From: an uncultured Rhodospirillaceae bacterium
GTDB lineage: Bacteria; Pseudomonadota; Alphaproteobacteria; RF32; CAG-239
Reading direction: 5' to 3'
DNA length: 11,534 nt
Assembly (NCBI GenBank): GCA_900313355.1
Contig: OMQZ01000033.1
Coordinates: forward strand, 1-11,534
The translations under genes and the position numbers were made by a program. This document shows, piece after piece, positions 5,393 to 11,534 of the stretch; position 1 is the stretch's first letter, and each line of letters opens with the position of its first letter. The notes beneath the pieces are model-generated. The model saw only the letters and a list, made by a program, of their open reading frames with translations, was not told the origin of the DNA and did no database searches.

Positions 5393-8119
5393 ATGATTAA
5401 TAAAATTGCACGCATGCTGTTTGGCAGCGCTAATGACAGATTTGTAAAAAAACAATTCAAAATCGTTGAAAAAATTAATGCTTTAGAGCCTGATTTTATC
5501 AAGCTTTCTGATGAAGAGTTAAAAGCTAAAACACAAGAATTTCGAAATCGACTTAAAAGTGGCGAAACGTTAGACGATTTGTTGCCGGAAGCTTTTGCTG
5601 CCGTTCGAGAAGCCGCTAAAAGAACTTTGGGACAACGCCATTATGATGTTCAGCTTGTGGGCGGTATTGTGCTTCACAAAGGTATGATTGCCGAAATGAA
5701 AACCGGTGAGGGTAAAACATTGGTGGCAACTTTGGCAGCTTATTTGAATGCGCTCGAAGGCAAAGGCGTTCATATCGTTACTGTTAACGACTATTTGGCA
5801 AAACGTGATGCCGAATGGATGGGGCAGGTTTATCGCTTTTTGGGATTGAGTGTCGATTATATTATTCATGAGAAAAATGATGAGCAAAGAAGAGCTGCTT
5901 ATAACTCTGATATTTTATACGGTACCAACAATGAACTCGGGTTTGATTATTTAAGAGATAATATGAAATTTTCTCTTGCGGACAGAGTTCAGAGGGAATT
6001 TAATTTTGCGATTGTCGATGAAGTTGATTCAATCTTGATTGATGAGGCAAGAACACCGCTTATTATTTCAGGTGCGGCAGAAGATTCTTCCGAAAAATAT
6101 ATCTCGGTGAACAAGATTATTCCGCAGCTTTCAGAGGCAGATTATGAAAAAGATGAAAAACAAAAGACCGTGACTTTAACCGAAGCAGGTATGACGCATG
6201 TTGAAGAATTGCTCAAGAATGTCGGTTTGATTAAAGACGGCAGTTTGTATGATATTGCGAATGTGACGCTTGTGCACCACGTTAATCAGGCTTTGCGTGC
6301 GCATAAGATGTTTGCACGAGATGTTGACTATATTGTCAAAGACGGCAAAGTTGTGATTGTGGACGAGTTTACGGGGCGTGTGATGGAAGGCAGACGCTAT
6401 TCGGACGGTTTGCACCAAGCTTTGGAGGCTAAAGAAAATGTGGCTATCCAATCGGAAAACCAAACATTGGCCTCAATCACGTTCCAAAATTATTTCAGAA
6501 TTTATCCGAAGTTGTCAGGTATGACAGGTACGGCAATGACAGAAGAAGCCGAATTTATGGATATTTATAATTTGCCTTGTGTTGAGATTCCGACAAACAA
6601 GCCTGTTATCAGAATTGATGAACATGATGAAATTTATCGTACTGAAGCTGAAAAATATAAGGCTATTATCAATACGATTTTGGATTGTCACAAAAGAGGT
6701 CAGCCTGTGTTGGTGGGTACAACATCAGTTGAAAAATCAGAAGTTGTGGCTGATTTGCTCTCTAAGGCTGCGCCGCAGGTAAAGTTTGAAGTTTTAAACG
6801 CACGTCACCACGAACGTGAGGCGGCAATTGTGGCACAAGCCGGTGTGTCAGGGGCCATCACCATTTCAACAAACATGGCCGGACGTGGTACGGATATTCA
6901 GCTCGGCGGTAACCCTGATATGAAGTTGAAAAGCTTGCTCAAAGGTGACGAATCGGATGAACAAATTCAAAAATTAAAAGAAAAAATAAGACAAGAGGTT
7001 GAAGAAGATAAGGCAAAAGTTTTGGCCGCCGGCGGTTTATATATTTTAGGCACGGAGCGCCACGAAAGTCGCCGAATCGACAACCAACTTCGCGGTCGTT
7101 CAGGGCGTCAAGGCGATCCGGGAACATCAAAGTTTTTCCTCTCACTTGAAGATGATTTGATGCGTATTTTCGGTTCAGAAAGGATGTCTGCCGTGTTGCA
7201 TCGCTTGGGTTTGCCAGAAGGGGAAGCGCTTGTTCACCCGTGGATTTCAAAGGCCTTGGAAAAAGCGCAACAAAAAGTTGAAGAGCGCAACTTTGACATC
7301 AGAAAGAACCTCTTAAAATACGACGATGTGATGAACGAACAACGCAAGGTCATTTATGCCGAACGCAAGAAACTGATGGAAGCGGATGATGTTTCAGACA
7401 GTGTTCAAACAATGAGAGAAGAATGTTTGAGTTCGCTTATTGAGCGTTATTTGCCCTATGAGTCCGATAAGTCTCAATGGCAATTAGATGCTTTGCAACA
7501 AGAGCTTGTCAAAACAACCGGTTTTGTCATTCCTGTTGTGAACTGGGGAAACGTTGACGGGTTATCTGCCGAAGATTTGAAAGAAAAGATTTTGGCAGAA
7601 GTTGAGAAAGATTTGGCCGAAAAGAATGCCAATGTTCCGGCGGAAATCGTGAAAATGGTTGATAAAAGCATTTTGTTGCAAACGCTCGACTTTTTGTGGA
7701 AAGAGCATATTGCAACGTTAGATCAGATGCGTCATACGATAGTTTTACGTGCGTATGGTCAAAAAGATCCGTTAAACGAATATAAAAAAGAAGCGTTTAA
7801 TATGTTTTCTGACCTGTTAGATGTTTTGAAAGAACAAGTAACGATTGTAACCTGTCGCACAGTTATTAAGGCAAATTCGGACGAAAAAGCACGTCAGGCA
7901 GAAGAGCGTGCGCAAAATATAAAAACAAGTGCGGTTCACGAAGCACCCGAAAATGTTTTGACAGGCGAGAAAGAACAGGAAGCTCCTCAGCCCTTTAGGC
8001 ATGATTCCACAGCTTTAGACCCGAAAGATCCCTCAACATGGGGCAAGGTTGCGCGCAATGATCTTTGTCCGTGCGGGAGTGGAAAGAAGTATAAACACTG
8101 CCACGGTCGCATTGCTTAA
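5393..8119 (+). CDS. secA: Protein translocase ATPase SecA
   Basis: A full-length 908-residue SecA, the motor that pushes unfolded preproteins through the SecYEG channel of the inner membrane. The first nucleotide-binding domain has Walker A TGEGKT (104-109), the [15 protein letters not shown] segment (129-143) and Walker B DEVD (209-212) with DEAR (217-220). The preprotein cross-linking domain lies within about 220-370. The second nucleotide-binding domain carries [11 protein letters not shown] (492-502) and [12 protein letters not shown] (566-577). The helical scaffold and wing domains follow, including [13 protein letters not shown] (643-655). The C-terminal tail binds zinc and SecB/ribosomes through C892, C894, C903 and H904 in [15 protein letters not shown]. 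Nothing is missing. AAAGG at 5379-5383, 9 bases before the ATG, supports the start. It is transcribed alone from the divergent region shared with the parvulin gene. Confidence 0.98.
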   Translation: MINKIARMLFGSANDRFVKKQFKIVEKINALEPDFIKLSDEELKAKTQEFRNRLKSGETLDDLLPEAFAAVREAAKRTLGQRHYDVQLVGGIVLHKGMIAEMKTGEGKTLVATLAAYLNALEGKGVHIVTVNDYLAKRDAEWMGQVYRFLGLSVDYIIHEKNDEQRRAAYNSDILYGTNNELGFDYLRDNMKFSLADRVQREFNFAIVDEVDSILIDEARTPLIISGAAEDSSEKYISVNKIIPQLSEADYEKDEKQKTVTLTEAGMTHVEELLKNVGLIKDGSLYDIANVTLVHHVNQALRAHKMFARDVDYIVKDGKVVIVDEFTGRVMEGRRYSDGLHQALEAKENVAIQSENQTLASITFQNYFRIYPKLSGMTGTAMTEEAEFMDIYNLPCVEIPTNKPVIRIDEHDEIYRTEAEKYKAIINTILDCHKRGQPVLVGTTSVEKSEVVADLLSKAAPQVKFEVLNARHHEREAAIVAQAGVSGAITISTNMAGRGTDIQLGGNPDMKLKSLLKGDESDEQIQKLKEKIRQEVEEDKAKVLAAGGLYILGTERHESRRIDNQLRGRSGRQGDPGTSKFFLSLEDDLMRIFGSERMSAVLHRLGLPEGEALVHPWISKALEKAQQKVEERNFDIRKNLLKYDDVMNEQRKVIYAERKKLMEADDVSDSVQTMREECLSSLIERYLPYESDKSQWQLDALQQELVKTTGFVIPVVNWGNVDGLSAEDLKEKILAEVEKDLAEKNANVPAEIVKMVDKSILLQTLDFLWKEHIATLDQMRHTIVLRAYGQKDPLNEYKKEAFNMFSDLLDVLKEQVTIVTCRTVIKANSDEKARQAEERAQNIKTSAVHEAPENVLTGEKEQEAPQPFRHDSTALDPKDPSTWGKVARNDLCPCGSGKKYKHCHGRIA

Positions 8120-8157
8120 AAACGCGTATAAGGGCTCGTCTAGAGCAGAAATTTCGA

Positions 8158-8215
8158 AAGCGGAAAAATTCATGTAGGTCTATCTACACTAAAATTTTTC
8201 CGCTTCTTATTTTTA
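8158..8215 (+). terminator. Probable terminator of secA (long nested hairpin)
   Basis: AAGCGGAAAAATT (8158-8170) pairs perfectly with AATTTTTCCGCTT (8193-8205). The enclosed sequence forms a second stem, TGTAG (8173-8177) with CTACA (8184-8188). The following CTTATTTTTA is only a broken T tract, so termination efficiency is uncertain. A further small hairpin, GCTC (8134-8137) with GAGC (8143-8146), lies between it and the secA stop. Confidence 0.7.
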
Positions 8216-8329
8216 CTCCATCCAAACCATTCTCCGCGTTTTTATTTTACTGTGTATTAATCTGTGCGAGAGCGCATACTTCGTATTTGCCTTATTCTCG
8301 GTACTTTTTACAAAAACAATAATAACTTA

Positions 8330-8357
8330 TTGACTTTAGTTTGGAATAAAATATAAT
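8330..8357 (+). promoter_or_regulatory. Strong promoter of the gene at 8402
   Basis: TTGACT (8330-8335), 16 bases, perfect TATAAT (8352-8357). The predicted start, about 8364, falls on an ATG that opens a seven-codon frame ending at 8385-8387. Confidence 0.75.
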
Positions 8358-8401
8358 CCGAGTATGTTTTATATTGATTATATCTAAATTTTATTTTTAT
8401 T

Positions 8402-8854
8402 ATGCCTAGGTTGTATGTTGATGAAAATCTGAGGGTAACAGATGATGTTTCTCTTCAGAAAGCAATTGTTAACAAGGTTAATGGTTGCTTTGAAATTACC
8501 TTTTTTGAGCCGATCGGGTTTTGTAAGGCTCGTCCAGGTTCTTTGGAAGCGAAAGCAGAATGGTGTGAGAAGAATTATCCGCAATATTATGCCGGTTTGC
8601 CGCGTGCCGAGAGCCTTTTGTTTGCCAATGAGGGAAAGCTGATTTTTAAGAGCTGTTGCACCTCATCAAACTTTACGGATTACCACGGGCGAATTGATTA
8701 TTGGTATAAGATTGATTCTCAAGGAAACAGTTCCATGGATTGCGGTGAGATGCATGATAATGTATATGGGGCGTTGCTTTTGACACTGCACCAATTTCAG
8801 GAGCTGAATCCGAGTGTCGATGTTGAAAAATATGAAATGTCTGTGTGCTACTGA
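8402..8854 (+). CDS. Unrecognised 150-residue Cys-containing protein
   Basis: The frame runs from ATG 8402 to TGA 8852-8854. It encodes a soluble-looking protein with no signal peptide or membrane span. It has seven Cys (29, 41, 55, 85, 86, 114, 149), including an adjacent pair C85-C86, and many aromatic residues (for example YHGRIDYWYKID at 94-105). The spacing of the Cys does not match any metal site I know. No Shine-Dalgarno sequence precedes the ATG and the frame has a TGA at 8375-8377, so the start could be a little later or depend on the short upstream frame. A strong promoter upstream and a strong terminator at the stop argue that the gene is real and expressed as a single unit. Family unknown. 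Confidence 0.7.
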   Translation: MPRLYVDENLRVTDDVSLQKAIVNKVNGCFEITFFEPIGFCKARPGSLEAKAEWCEKNYPQYYAGLPRAESLLFANEGKLIFKSCCTSSNFTDYHGRIDYWYKIDSQGNSSMDCGEMHDNVYGALLLTLHQFQELNPSVDVEKYEMSVCY

Positions 8855-8891
8855 AAAAAATAGCTTTCCTGGGAAGGAAGGCTATTTTTTT
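8854..8891 (+). terminator. Rho-independent terminator after the 8402 gene
   Basis: A stem of up to 16 pairs (8854-8869 with 8876-8891, core TAGCTTTCC and GGAAGGCTA with one G-T pair) closes a 6-base loop and ends in seven T. It starts on the last base of the stop codon. Confidence 0.9.
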
Positions 8892-8892
8892 C

Positions 8893-8921
8893 TTGCTATT
8901 TTAATATCTTCTTTTTATAGT
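8893..8921 (+). promoter_or_regulatory. Possible promoter of the DedA/YqaA-type gene
   Basis: TTGCTA (8893-8898), 17 bases, TATAGT (8916-8921). It starts directly behind the preceding terminator. The transcript would begin about 11 bases before the start codon, just ahead of or within the ribosome-binding site, so it is tentative. Confidence 0.4.
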
Positions 8922-8938
8922 TTTGCAAGAGGAAGAAA

Positions 8939-9523
8939 ATGAAATTTATTCGCAAAATTTATGATAAGATGTTGGAACTTTCGGAGGGCAAGGGTGCGAT
9001 GATGGCGCTTTTTGCGGTCGCTTTTGCCGAGAGTTCGTTTTTTCCCATTCCGCCCGATATTATGCTTATCCCTATGATTTTGGCAACGCCGTCAAAGGCT
9101 TGGAAGATTGCAGGGCTCGCAACTTTTGCTTCTGTTGTGGGCGGCTATTTCGGGTATGCCATCGGGGTGTTTTTCTTTGAATTGATTGCTGAGCCGCTTT
9201 TAAATTTTTACGGCTATTTGGAAAAATTTCAGACCTTTGAAAGTTACTATCATGAATATGGGGCATGGATTGTTTTTGGTGCGGGATTAACGCCGTTTCC
9301 GTATAAAATTATCACAATTGCATCGGGGGCGGTGCATTTGGATTTATTGGTCTTTACGATAGCTTCCGTTTTAGCGCGCGGCGGGCGGTTTTTTGTTGTG
9401 GCATGGCTTCTTAAAAAATATGGCGCGCCGATGAAAGGGTTTATTGAAAAGAACTTAGGTTGGCTTTCGGTATTGTTTTTGATTTTGCTTATCGGCGGAT
9501 TTTGGATCTTGAAATACTTATAA
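8939..9523 (+). CDS. DedA-superfamily (YqaA-like) inner-membrane protein
   Basis: This 194-residue hydrophobic protein has about four to six membrane segments (around 19-45, 55-85, 107-128, 134-158, 174-193). It shows features of the DedA/SNARE-associated (VTT) fold as seen in the YqaA branch: ESSFFPIPPD at 31-40 with an acidic residue in a re-entrant-like loop, GGYFGYAIG at 68-76, LTPFPYKIITIASG at 117-130, and ARGGRFF at 146-152. DedA-type proteins are linked to lipid carrier or phospholipid flipping and to envelope homeostasis; the substrate of this branch is not known to me. Length is normal. The start has AGAGGAAG at 8928-8935, 3 bases before the ATG at 8939. Neighbours are unrelated single genes, so they give no clue. 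Confidence 0.85.
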   Translation: MKFIRKIYDKMLELSEGKGAMMALFAVAFAESSFFPIPPDIMLIPMILATPSKAWKIAGLATFASVVGGYFGYAIGVFFFELIAEPLLNFYGYLEKFQTFESYYHEYGAWIVFGAGLTPFPYKIITIASGAVHLDLLVFTIASVLARGGRFFVVAWLLKKYGAPMKGFIEKNLGWLSVLFLILLIGGFWILKYL

Positions 9524-9552
9524 AATCACATTTTCTATTTGTTTTTTTGAAC

Positions 9553-9581
9553 TTGACAAAAAAAGAACAAAAGGCTAGACT
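9553..9581 (+). promoter_or_regulatory. Promoter of the exported-protein gene at 9622
   Basis: Perfect TTGACA (9553-9558), 17 bases, TAGACT (9576-9581). The predicted start is near 9588, leaving a leader of about 34 bases that includes a second ribosome-binding site and a short out-of-frame ORF (9606-9644). Confidence 0.7.
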
Positions 9582-9621
9582 ATGAATAATAAGGAAGTAT
9601 TTTCTATGAAAGGACAAAACA

Positions 9622-10368
9622 ATGACGACAAGGGAAGATATTAAGATTTTGCGTCGCAAAATTTTTGGTACTATTGCAGGGTTTGCTGCTACTGTGGCAT
9701 TTTCGGATAAGGCCGCGGCTCAACAAGTTACGGATTCAAATGAAGGGTTTAGAGCTGTTTCAGAAAATGTTATACAATCAAGTAAACCAGCGTATCTTGA
9801 TTATAATCTTTCTTTTGCAGAACGTAAGGCCTCTTTAGATGAAGCTGTTGAACAAGGTAATATCAAACTTACTAAGAATGTAATTAAAAAAAATGACATT
9901 AATCCTTTAGTGTATTCTTATATAGATGGTGAGGGCAAATTGGTTGCAAGGGCGTGTTTTGGTATGGATGTATATGGTCAAAAAGTTACAGGAGCAGGTT
10001 CTTTTCAGTTTTTCAGTGAGAGTGCAATGGCATACACAATTGAACAGGACGGATTTCATATTGAGGTTTCTGAAGGGGAAGGGCGGCCGGATGCTGCACG
10101 TAGAGATTGGTATAAGGTAGAAGGAAGCGATATTGATAAGATAGAAAAAGCTCAACTGTATAATGTTTGGCTGACTACTGGTGAAAGGCAGGTTGAAATG
10201 TACTACAGTGATAAAGGTCTTGAAAAAACAGATGTTCGGATGGGAGCTATGCACCAAACCTTTCATTTTAAAGAAAGAAAATTAGGAACAGAAACGTCAA
10301 CACAGGAAATAGCTAACACGCTTTCTATACCTACATCAGCTCTCAAAGATTTAAAAGTAAGAGACTAA
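9622..10368 (+). CDS. Unrecognised exported protein with Tat-like signal
   Basis: A 248-residue protein. The N terminus has a twin arginine (R11-R12, LRRKIFG), a moderately hydrophobic stretch (about 14-27), a Lys before the cleavage region and AAA at 31-33 followed by QQ. That pattern fits a Tat signal peptide better than a strong Sec one, although the Phe/Leu of the Tat consensus is only partly met. The mature part (about 34-248) is hydrophilic and probably rich in beta strands around 95-210, with one Cys (about 112) and no motif I can tie to a family. AAAGGA at 9609-9614, 7 bases before the ATG, supports this start. It has its own promoter. No clear terminator follows. Function unknown. 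Confidence 0.75.
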   Translation: MTTREDIKILRRKIFGTIAGFAATVAFSDKAAAQQVTDSNEGFRAVSENVIQSSKPAYLDYNLSFAERKASLDEAVEQGNIKLTKNVIKKNDINPLVYSYIDGEGKLVARACFGMDVYGQKVTGAGSFQFFSESAMAYTIEQDGFHIEVSEGEGRPDAARRDWYKVEGSDIDKIEKAQLYNVWLTTGERQVEMYYSDKGLEKTDVRMGAMHQTFHFKERKLGTETSTQEIANTLSIPTSALKDLKVRD

Positions 10369-10445
10369 AATCAATTTTTTGTCTTTTATAGATAGATGTA
10401 TATTGTGTAAATCATCAGCAGTGGTGCTTTGAAAACAAGAAATGT

Positions 10446-10474
10446 TTGCTAAATAGAAAAATTTGGCTTAGTAT
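10446..10474 (+). promoter_or_regulatory. Weak promoter candidate upstream of the cstA-like gene
   Basis: TTGCTA (10446-10451), 17 bases, TAGTAT (10469-10474). Half-matches only. An overlapping TATAAC at 10472-10477 would need 20 bases of spacing. Confidence 0.3.
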
Positions 10475-10512
10475 AACTGTCAAATTAGGTTTTGATTATA
10501 GGACTTTGGACG

Positions 10513-11534
10513 ATGGGACTTTTTTTGATTTCTGCTTTTTTGCTTGTTTTGGGTTATTTTATTTATGGCGTGGTTGTTGAGAAAGTTTTTGATATTCGGA
10601 TAGATCATAAAACGCCTGCCGTTATTTATACCGATGGGGTGGATTATATGCCGCTTTCACCATGGCGCGTGTTTTTGATTCAGTTTTTAAATATTGCCGG
10701 TTTGGGACCTGTTTTCGGGGCGATTTTGGGGGCTTTATACGGTCCGGTTTGTTTGTTTTGGATTGTTTTAGGTTCGATTTTTGCAGGCGGCGTGCATGAT
10801 TATTTATCCGGCATGATTTCAATGTGTTACAGAGGGCGAACTCTCTCTTATTTTGTTGAAATTTTCTTAGGTAAAAAGTTTTGCGTTTTCTTTCTTTTTA
10901 TTTTGATTGTGTTGCTGTTGATTGTCGGGTCAATTTTTGCAAAAACACCTGCGATGATGCTCTCAAATTTAATCGGGATGGATTTTGTTTGGTGGCTGAT
11001 GATTATTTTCGGCTATTATTTCTTGGCAACAATGCTTCCGATTGATAAGATTGTGGGCAAGCTTTATCCGTTTTTTGCGGCGGCACTTTTGCTCGCAACC
11101 GTTTTGCTTTTAGGTGCTCTTATAAAGGGTGGGTATGATTTTTATCCCGATTTGACGACATTAAACCAAAATCCGAACGGAAAACCGATTTTTCCGTTGA
11201 TGTTTATCACCATTGCGTGTGGCGCATTGAGCGGATTTCATGCCACACAATCGCCGATGATGGCAAGGTGTTTAACAAATGAAAAATACGGGCGGCCGAT
11301 TTTTTACGGCGCGATGATTTTGGAAGGTATTGTGGCGCTTGTTTGGGCTACACTTTCGATTGCTTTTTTCCACGGTACACAGGGCTTGAATGAGGCTTTG
11401 GGAGCAGGTGGCAATGCCGGTAAGGTTGTGTCGCTTATTTCGGAGGGATTGCTTGGAAATTATGGCAAAATACTGACTGTGTCATCTATTGTTTTGCTGG
11501 CAATTACATCAGGGGACACGGCGCTGCGCTCAGC
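10513..11534 (+). CDS. cstA: CstA-family carbon starvation/pyruvate transporter (partial, 3' end missing)
   Basis: The frame is open from ATG 10513 to the window edge, giving the first 340 residues. It is a polytopic membrane protein with many hydrophobic spans (first at 2-22). CstA-family motifs are visible: NIAGLGPVFGAILGALYGP at 60-78, GGVHDYLSGMIS at 92-103, CGALSGFHATQSPMMAR at 236-252 and GDTALRS at 334-340. Members of this family import pyruvate or small peptides, usually coupled to protons, and are often induced when carbon runs short. The substrate here cannot be told from sequence. The spacing of the motifs suggests the shorter form of about 480 residues, so roughly 140 would be missing. 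AGGA at 10500-10503 lies 9 bases before the ATG. No gene overlaps it on the other strand. Confidence 0.92.
   Translation, partial: MGLFLISAFLLVLGYFIYGVVVEKVFDIRIDHKTPAVIYTDGVDYMPLSPWRVFLIQFLNIAGLGPVFGAILGALYGPVCLFWIVLGSIFAGGVHDYLSGMISMCYRGRTLSYFVEIFLGKKFCVFFLFILIVLLLIVGSIFAKTPAMMLSNLIGMDFVWWLMIIFGYYFLATMLPIDKIVGKLYPFFAAALLLATVLLLGALIKGGYDFYPDLTTLNQNPNGKPIFPLMFITIACGALSGFHATQSPMMARCLTNEKYGRPIFYGAMILEGIVALVWATLSIAFFHGTQGLNEALGAGGNAGKVVSLISEGLLGNYGKILTVSSIVLLAITSGDTALRS

Noticed and set aside
9907..10266. 119-residue minus-strand ORF inside the exported-protein gene
   Set aside because: It is the shadow of the plus-strand gene, which has promoter, ribosome-binding site and signal peptide; the minus frame has none of these.
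10369..10428. Terminator behind the exported-protein gene
   Set aside because: Only a weak stem (AAGAGAC with GTCTTTT, 15-base loop) and a small AGCA/TGCT hairpin at 10417-10428 without a T tract are present.

Overview
The window is an AT-rich bacterial chromosome segment that looks alphaproteobacterial. The signs are rpsT directly upstream of dnaA, a parvulin-type PPIase gene divergent from secA, a J-domain protein with an N-terminal CxxxxC...CxxH motif, and a tRNA-Met(CAU) of alphaproteobacterial type. TAA and TGA both act as ordinary stops, so the standard code fits. A gut-associated, uncultured alphaproteobacterium is my inference. It rests mainly on a site-specific recombinase that resembles the Bacteroidales Mpi family. 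I cannot name the species.

Layout. At 1-564 lie the 3' end of one unrecognised gene and a complete unrecognised small gene. They converge with a J-domain protein gene (561-1103, minus), and the two stop codons share the bases TTAA. rpsT (1249-1509) follows with a clear promoter and terminator. A 360-base AT-rich gap with short direct repeats leads to dnaA (1942-3366). Behind dnaA come its terminator, a second terminator for the opposite strand, and a tRNA-Met gene (3494-3570, minus). Next is a 202-residue serine recombinase (3716-4324), closed by a terminator shared with the convergent exported parvulin PPIase gene (4370-5218, minus). That gene and secA (5393-8119, plus) share a 174-base divergent promoter region. 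After secA come an unrecognised 150-residue protein (8402-8854), a DedA/YqaA-type membrane protein (8939-9523), an unrecognised protein with a Tat-like export signal (9622-10368), and the first 340 codons of a CstA-family transporter (10513 to the window edge).

How the parts fit. Most of the window is housekeeping: ribosome assembly (S20), replication initiation (DnaA), protein export (SecA), folding of exported proteins (parvulin) and an elongator tRNA. Almost every gene has its own promoter and terminator, so few operons are visible. The accessory elements are the recombinase between the tRNA gene and the PPIase gene, the orphan genes at 1-564 and 8402-8854, and the exported orphan at 9622-10368. 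I see no CRISPR array, insertion sequence, prophage or defence island. The best candidate for something unusual is the Mpi-like recombinase, but I could not find the invertible DNA it would act on inside this window.
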